Below, piece after piece: positions 59,103 to 64,000 of a DNA stretch of 64,000 nt. This stretch comes from Sphaerobacter sp. (GTDB taxonomy: Bacteria; Chloroflexota; Chloroflexia; Thermomicrobiales; Thermomicrobiaceae). The stretch is from assembly GCA_029961075.1 (NCBI GenBank), contig JASBVL010000062.1, forward strand, positions 55,679 through 119,678. The letters run 5' to 3'. Both the position numbers and the translations under genes were made by a program. Positions within the stretch are counted from its first letter, which is position 1, and each line of letters begins with the position of its first letter. The notes under the pieces are model-generated. The model made no database searches. It worked only from the letters and a program-made list of their open reading frames with translations, and had not been told where the DNA came from.

Positions 59103-59438
59103 ATGCGCGTCGCAGTGGTCGGCGTCTGTGCGTCCGGGAAAACGACGGTCACCGAGGGGCTGCGGCGCCGCGGGTATGATGCGTATGTGGTCGGCCAGGA
59201 GCACTCAATCATCCCCGACCTCTGGCGCCGCTCGCACCCCGACCACGTGGTGGTGCTGGAGGCGGACTTGGCGACCGTGCGCGCGCGACGTGGGGAGGCA
59301 TGGCCGGAGTGGCTCTACCACGCGCAGCGCGAGCGATTGGCGCACGCCCGCGCCCACGCCACGGTGGTGGTGGATACGAGCGGGCGCCGCGTCGACGAGA
59401 CCGTGCAGATCATCGTCGACGCCTTGGCGGCGGCCTGA
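59103..59438 (+). CDS. small P-loop NTPase-like protein
   Basis: This 111-residue protein begins RVAVVGVCASGKTTVTEGLRRRG, a P-loop with GxxxSGKTT, and has a possible second-half VVVLEADLATVRARRGE and VDTSGRRVDE. It is much shorter than nucleoside or shikimate kinases, though those folds share the layout. It may be a minimal kinase; substrate unknown. Confidence 0.72.
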   Translation: MRVAVVGVCASGKTTVTEGLRRRGYDAYVVGQEHSIIPDLWRRSHPDHVVVLEADLATVRARRGEAWPEWLYHAQRERLAHARAHATVVVDTSGRRVDETVQIIVDALAAA

Positions 59439-59448
59439 CGCAGGGGAG

Positions 59449-60792
59449 TCATGAGGTCGGGACGCCGTGGGCCCGGGCCAGCTGCTCGCCCAGCGGGGCG
59501 ATCTCGACCGTCATCCCGGTCCCGTCCTCGGTGGGGCGCAGCTCCAGTCGGACGCGCTCGAAGTACTGGACGCGTCGCCCTCCCTCTTCGATCTCCTCGG
59601 TGAGCGGCAACCCGAAGAGCGCGATGCCCCCATGCTGCTCCCAGAACTCCCGGAACTTGCCGGCAAGGGTATGGCCCGTCTCCGCGAAGTAACGCACGGC
59701 GGGGTCGCCGGGGTCGTCGACGCGTTCGACCGGAATGCTCAGTGCCTCGCGGCCCAGGAGCCCGAGGGCGACGCCGCCGTCCTCGTTCCGCTCGAGCCGG
59801 GCGCGCTGGAAGTACTGCACTGTCTTGCCGCGTTCGTCCACGTACTCGGTGCTGATGGGGTCACCGAAGAGGGCCGCCCCGTTGTGTTGCTCCCAGAAGG
59901 ACTTGAAGGGGTCGCGCACATACTGCCCGGTGCTCGGGAAGAACCGGGCCGACGCCTGGGCGACGTCGGCTGCCACAGTGAACGACAGCACCGCGCTCGC
60001 TCGGTCACCGTCCGTGTCCTCGACCGTGACCCGCGCCTGGTAGCTACCGGGGCCAAGCGTCGGCTCGGCGAAGATGACCCAGCGCCGCAGGTCCCCGTTA
60101 GCCCGGCTTCGACTCGTCCGTCGATCCGCCCACGGACTGACGAAGGTCGGGACTTGGCGGCCGCCGACTTCGATCCGCGCCGACGTGATGTCAGTGTCGG
60201 TACTGGCCTGCACCGCGATGCGCACCATACCCGCCGGGAGACTGCTCCCCGATGGTGGCCCGGTGAACGCGAGGCTAGGCGCGATGCGCGGACCCGAGGC
60301 GGTGAACGACCAGGCGTGGGTCCGGGTCTGCCCCGCGGCGTCGGACACCGCGACCTCCACGTCGTGTGGCCCGCGCCGCAGATCGGCGGTGAAGTTGATG
60401 ACCCACTCGTGCGCGCTGCGGACCTCGACCGCGGGTTTGACGCGCTGGCCGTCGAGGGTCATGACGATACGCTGGATCGGTTGGCCGTCGGACCTGGCCG
60501 TAGCCCGGATGGTGACCGGGCCCGGCGGGGCTTGCGTGTTGGGGGCGGGGGTGAGATCCGAGAGCACCGGTTGCGACGAGACGCCGATGAGGTAGACGAG
60601 CGCCGCCACGAAGAAGCTTGCCACGATGGCCAGGACTGGCTGGACGGCGGGCGAGCGCGGCTTGGCGCTGCGCTCGCCCCGCCGGTGGGTGTGCCTGTGG
60701 CGGAGCGGACGGACCACCGCGGACAGGGGTGCCCGCCGCGCGACACGCCGCATGCTGGGCGCATCCGGGTCTCCCCGTGAGGGCTCCCACAT
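59449..60792 (-). CDS. membrane-anchored surface protein with two FWEQHxG repeats
   Basis: This 447-residue protein has a basic N-terminus, one membrane helix (about 53-71), two Ig-like beta domains (TIRATARSDGQPIQ ..., VRIAVQASTDTDITSARIEVGG ...) and two C-terminal repeats containing SFWEQHNGAALFGDPISTEY near residue 299 and EFWEQHGGIALFGLPLTEE near 384. Each repeat continues with a VQYFxRxRLE strand. This repeat is frequent in Chloroflexota surface proteins; its ligand is unknown. The ATG at 60792 has GGGGAG upstream. Confidence 0.78.
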   Translation of the reverse strand: MWEPSRGDPDAPSMRRVARRAPLSAVVRPLRHRHTHRRGERSAKPRSPAVQPVLAIVASFFVAALVYLIGVSSQPVLSDLTPAPNTQAPPGPVTIRATARSDGQPIQRIVMTLDGQRVKPAVEVRSAHEWVINFTADLRRGPHDVEVAVSDAAGQTRTHAWSFTASGPRIAPSLAFTGPPSGSSLPAGMVRIAVQASTDTDITSARIEVGGRQVPTFVSPWADRRTSRSRANGDLRRWVIFAEPTLGPGSYQARVTVEDTDGDRASAVLSFTVAADVAQASARFFPSTGQYVRDPFKSFWEQHNGAALFGDPISTEYVDERGKTVQYFQRARLERNEDGGVALGLLGREALSIPVERVDDPGDPAVRYFAETGHTLAGKFREFWEQHGGIALFGLPLTEEIEEGGRRVQYFERVRLELRPTEDGTGMTVEIAPLGEQLARAHGVPTS

Positions 60793-60928
60793 CCTGCTGG
60801 CTCCCCATGCACTGGATTGAGGCTTGGCACGCTCGCGGGGAGCGGGCGCCGCGAGGTATCTGGCGCGCCCTCCCCCGGTGCGACGGAGAACCGCAAGATG
60901 ACTGCCAGTAGTGAGAAACGGCGCCCGC

Positions 60929-62530
60929 TCAGGCGGTCATCACGGCCCCACCCCCGCGCGGGTCCGCCCCGCCGCGCAACTCGCCGCTGACCGGATCGCG
61001 GGTGATGACCTGGACGCGCGGGAAGCTCCAGTAGGACGCCGAGTCGGGCACGATGGTGAAGCCGCGGCGCCCCAGTTCCTCCTTCACCCAGGACGGGATC
61101 CGGGCCTCACAGTCGAGCCGGTGGCTCTGGGCGTCAAAGCGGGGCGCGACGACCGCCTCCACCGGGCTGAGGCCGTGGTCGAGCACGTTCAGGATGACGT
61201 GGAGCACCCCGGTGATGATGCGCGTCCCGCCCGGCGCGCCCAGTACCAGGACCGGCTCATCTCCCCGTGTGACGATCGTCGGGCACATCCCGGTCAAGCG
61301 GGCCTTGCCCGGCGCGATGGAGTTCGGGTGGCCGGGGATGGGGTTGGCCGCGTTCATGATGTTGTTGTAGGTGAACCCGAGCCCGGGCGTCACGACACCG
61401 CTGGATGAGCCGAGAGAGTGGGTGATCGCCGCGCAGTTCCCCGCCTCGTCGACGACGGTGATGTGCGTCGTCGACGGCGGCTCCGGGTACAGCGGCACGC
61501 GGATCGGCTCGCGCTGATCGATCCGCGTGATCCACTCGCGGGTGCGCTCCTCGGAGAGGAGCCAGGCGACCGGGACGTCGGCGAAGCGCGGGTCGCCGAC
61601 ATAGGTGTACCAATCGTGGAACCCGGCCTGCATGGCGCGTGCGACGAGGTCGATGTAGTCGACGCTGTTGAGCCCGAGGGACGCGATGTCCCGCTCGTTC
61701 AGGATGTTCAGGATCTGGGCCAGGCAGATGCCGCCGCCCGCCGGGGGATTGGTGTGGATGGTGTAGCCCCGGTAGCGGGTCGTGAGCGGCGACTCGATCC
61801 GGACCTGGTAGTTCGCCAGGTCGTCGGCCGTGATGAAGGCGCCGTTGCGCTCGAAGTCCTCGACCATGCGGGCGGCGATCTCACCGGTATAGAAGTCCTC
61901 GGGGCCGGCCTCGGCCAGGCGACGGAGCACCGCGGCGTAGTCCGGTTGGCGGAGGATCTCGCCGGGCCGCAGGGTCTCGCCGGTATCACGCAGGAAGAGC
62001 CGGCGGCTCGCCTCGGTGGTCGCCAGGCGCTGCCGCATCGGGAAGCGCTGGTCGGCGGACGGCACGTTCCACAACTGCCAGAGCTCGGGGGAGACGGGGA
62101 AGCCCTCCTCCGCGATGCGGATGGCCGGCGCCAGCGCCTCCGCCCACGAGATGGTGCCGAAGCGGCGCAGGGTCGCGGCCATGCCGGCGATGGTGCCGGG
62201 GGTCATGATCGAGCCGTAGCCGACGTCGTTGACCGCGCCCGTGACGTGGTAGCCGTAGCCGGTCCAGTCCTGCTCGATCACGATGTCCTGCCACATGTCG
62301 GGCGTGGCGCGCGAGCCGGCCGTCCCGTTGAAATCGATGATCTCGTGCCGGCCGTCGGCGGCGCGCAGGTTGGCGACGCCGAACCCGGCCACACCGCACA
62401 TCTGCGGATCGACCACCATCTGGACGAAGGCCGCCGTCACGGCGGCGTCGAAGGCGTTGCCGCCCCGCCGGAGGGTCTTGACCCCTTCCTCGACGGCGAG
62501 CGGCTGCGGCGCGACGACCATACCTCGCAC
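60929..62530 (-). CDS. ggt: gamma-glutamyltransferase
   Basis: This 533-residue Ntn hydrolase cleaves gamma-glutamyl bonds of glutathione and related peptides. It shows GGNAFDAAVTAAFVQMVV, the FNGTAGSRATPDM region, NPPAGGGICLAQ, and the autoprocessing site STTHITVVDEAGN where the first Thr of TTHI-type pair becomes the nucleophile. GAPGGTRIITGV follows. No signal peptide is evident with the GTG at 62530 (GGAG 7 nt upstream), so it may be cytoplasmic. Confidence 0.92.
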   Translation of the reverse strand: MRGMVVAPQPLAVEEGVKTLRRGGNAFDAAVTAAFVQMVVDPQMCGVAGFGVANLRAADGRHEIIDFNGTAGSRATPDMWQDIVIEQDWTGYGYHVTGAVNDVGYGSIMTPGTIAGMAATLRRFGTISWAEALAPAIRIAEEGFPVSPELWQLWNVPSADQRFPMRQRLATTEASRRLFLRDTGETLRPGEILRQPDYAAVLRRLAEAGPEDFYTGEIAARMVEDFERNGAFITADDLANYQVRIESPLTTRYRGYTIHTNPPAGGGICLAQILNILNERDIASLGLNSVDYIDLVARAMQAGFHDWYTYVGDPRFADVPVAWLLSEERTREWITRIDQREPIRVPLYPEPPSTTHITVVDEAGNCAAITHSLGSSSGVVTPGLGFTYNNIMNAANPIPGHPNSIAPGKARLTGMCPTIVTRGDEPVLVLGAPGGTRIITGVLHVILNVLDHGLSPVEAVVAPRFDAQSHRLDCEARIPSWVKEELGRRGFTIVPDSASYWSFPRVQVITRDPVSGELRGGADPRGGGAVMTA

Positions 62531-62744
62531 GGGTTGCGCTCCTCTCCGTCTCCCCTGCCGAACTGCCGGGATGGTAGCACGGCGCTCGGGCGTTTGAGGA
62601 GGGAGCCGCCGGCCCCAGCGAGTGGCCTGTCGCCCCAGGTTAGGGAAGCAGCGGACCGTCTGCCCCGTTGCCGGCAGGTCAACCACAGGACCGGTCGGCT
62701 GTGATGCCGGAAACGGCATCCTGTGGGGATGCGAGTGCCGATCC
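62531..62744. other. gap between ggt and the SBP promoter; hairpin at 62703-62720
   Basis: GATGCCG-GAAA-CGGCATC is a 7-bp stem with a GAAA tetraloop. Otherwise no gene or repeat is seen; the whole ggt-SBP gap is 447 nt. Confidence 0.45.
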
Positions 62745-62774
62745 TTGACCGTCCAAGCGACCCCACGCTAGAAT
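62745..62774 (+). promoter_or_regulatory. promoter of the substrate-binding protein gene
   Basis: TTGACC (62745-62750), 18 bp and TAGAAT (62769-62774) resemble a sigma-70 promoter. The leader to the GTG at 62978 is about 200 nt and holds a 19-codon upstream frame. Confidence 0.6.
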
Positions 62775-62977
62775 GCGCCTCGCACATCCCAGACACGTTC
62801 AGGCCCATCTCAACAGAAACCGGTGAGAAGGGCGCCCGTTACTGTCCATACCTTGGGAAGATCATGGTGCGACCGCCTGGCTGGCGTATGGCGCGAGGTA
62901 GGCATGGTGTGAACGGCCCGTAGCGGGTGAGGGTTTTGGCGGGGATAGGGTTCGCGTACAGTCGGAAGGGATGCGCT

Positions 62978-64000
62978 GTGGATCGCACGAACGCGTCATC
63001 GAGCGTGGCTGGTGGCACGCTGCTGTTGTCGCGCCGGTCGTTGCTGCGCGACGGCTCGCTGCTGGTGGCCGGGGCGGCGGTCGTGCCGCTGTTGGCGGCC
63101 TGCGGTGGGTCGGACAGTACCCCGAGTACCGGCTCGCAGGGAGCCGCCGATACGTCGAAGCAGACACCCAGCACCAGCGGCGCGACCCCTGAGGCAGCGT
63201 CGGATGGCGCCGCAGGGGCTGTGGTGCTGAACGTCGCAGTCGCTGAGGAGCCGCCCTCCCTTGAGCCACATAACCTCACCGCCGCGGCAGCCGGTCTGAT
63301 CGGGTTCGTCGTCATGCCCGGCCTCGTGTGGTGGGACTATGACCTGGGGCTGTCTCCGCAGGTTGCGGAGAAGTGGGAGACGAGCCAGGACGGCACCGAG
63401 TGGACGTTCACGCTCCGCGACGGCGTCACGTTCCACAACGGGAAGCCCTGCACAGCCCACGAGGTGCTCCGCAATTTCGAGCATATCCAGGATCCGAGCT
63501 CAGGATCCATGCTGACCCCAGACTTTGCCAACGTCAAGGTCTCCGCGCCGGACGACGCCACCGTGGTGTTCAAGCTCGACGAGCCGTTTGCGCCGTTCCT
63601 GGCCGTGCTCTCCCACCGCGTGGCCATTACCGACATGGATGCCTACGACGCGACCAAGCCGATCGGCACCGGCCCATTCAAGATCACGGATTGGCAGCGC
63701 GGCTCCCACATCGTCATGGAGCGGCATGACGGCTACTGGGAAAAGGGGCTGCCCAAGGCGTCCGGGGTGAACTGGAAGTTCATGCCGGATGGCGACGTCC
63801 GCTTGACCGCCATGAAGGCGGGAGAGGTCGATATTACCTCTGAGGTCCCGTTTAAGATCATCGACCAGGTGCAACAGACCGGCGAGTTCATCGTCGATCC
63901 CATCCCCGGGGTGACTCACCAGTACCTCGCGTTCAACTGCGCCGAGGCACAGCGCGCTGGTGCTGCCACTGCTCCCGGTGATCCACGGGCTGGCGCGGGG
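62978..64000 (+). CDS. family 5 ABC substrate-binding lipoprotein, 3' part cut
   Basis: The frame runs from GTG 62978 (AAGGG about 8 nt upstream) to the window edge, 341 residues. It has a signal sequence with a twin-Arg-like SRRSLLRDG, then the lipobox LLAAC (Cys near residue 47), a Thr/Ser/Gly-rich linker and the SBP_bac_5 domain: EPPSLEPHNL, LSPQVAEKWETSQDGTEWTF, RDGVTFHNGKP, GTGPFKITDWQRG. Such proteins bind peptides or nickel for an ABC importer. The last roughly 15 codons depart from the family pattern. Confidence 0.85.
   Translation, partial: MDRTNASSSVAGGTLLLSRRSLLRDGSLLVAGAAVVPLLAACGGSDSTPSTGSQGAADTSKQTPSTSGATPEAASDGAAGAVVLNVAVAEEPPSLEPHNLTAAAAGLIGFVVMPGLVWWDYDLGLSPQVAEKWETSQDGTEWTFTLRDGVTFHNGKPCTAHEVLRNFEHIQDPSSGSMLTPDFANVKVSAPDDATVVFKLDEPFAPFLAVLSHRVAITDMDAYDATKPIGTGPFKITDWQRGSHIVMERHDGYWEKGLPKASGVNWKFMPDGDVRLTAMKAGEVDITSEVPFKIIDQVQQTGEFIVDPIPGVTHQYLAFNCAEAQRAGAATAPGDPRAGAG

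Noticed and set aside
62775..62977. Known riboswitch in the SBP leader
   Set aside because: I could not match any known conserved core; it is reported only as a long leader.

Overview
The window is GC-rich DNA with many GTG and TTG starts and tightly overlapping ATGA/GTGA gene junctions. The gene set is RNase J, a PbpA/RodA pair, a DarA-type c-di-AMP receptor, a type-4 uracil-DNA glycosylase, a Ycf45-like R3H ATPase and a protein with FWEQHxG repeats. It fits a thermophilic Chloroflexota of class Thermomicrobia, Sphaerobacter-like. That placement is inferred from gene content, not from a marker search.

Layout. 1-5343 (mostly minus) carries a partial membrane protein, a small zincin peptidase, the cell-wall pair pbpA/rodA and MTA phosphorylase. 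5532-15914 (plus) is a cell-surface polysaccharide operon: clan-A glycoside hydrolase, its membrane partner, two O-antigen-ligase-type proteins around a UDP-xylose synthase, a flippase-like LPG_synthase_TM protein, a GT4 glycosyltransferase, a 60-residue membrane protein and a Wzx-type flippase. 15997-22161 is a scrambled accessory zone: tRNA-Asp(GTC), a frameshifted mobile-element ATPase, an imperfect copy of the tRNA 3' end, a carB lacking its first ~280 codons, and a two-gene toxin/antitoxin-like module whose first gene has an in-frame TGA. pyrE follows, then an XRE-cupin regulator, a B3/4-domain protein and an EamA exporter (23406-25815).

25822-48182 is mostly housekeeping: ligA divergent from a DEDDh/GIY-YIG nuclease, phosphoglucomutase/phosphomannomutase family, UDG, RNase J, FtsK, RecR, a GNAT-like protein, R3H-AAA ATPase, Tmk, DarA, zinc-ribbon protein, NadK, KDPG aldolase, RecO, PH-SHOCT protein, PNP and FtsH. 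48499-56447 (minus) has a winged-helix AAA ATPase, a MacA/MacB-like three-gene exporter, TrmD and a membrane HD-GYP phosphodiesterase. 57314-64000 has a dTDP-glucose 4,6-dehydratase-like enzyme, a SpoIIE-type phosphatase, a small P-loop protein, the FWEQHxG protein, gamma-glutamyltransferase and a partial peptide-binding lipoprotein.

Most unusual signal: on the minus strand at 56853-57187 a near-consensus promoter (TTGACA, 17 bp, TATGAT) precedes three tandem micro-ORFs, each with a Shine-Dalgarno sequence, encoding MKWKNFRWK, MKNFRWK and MKNFRWK. I do not recognise this arrangement from any described family. It sits between the HD-GYP gene and the sugar-nucleotide dehydratase. A second pattern is a TGC-extended -10 element (TGCTATA[A/C]T) found five times, each just upstream of a gene start.
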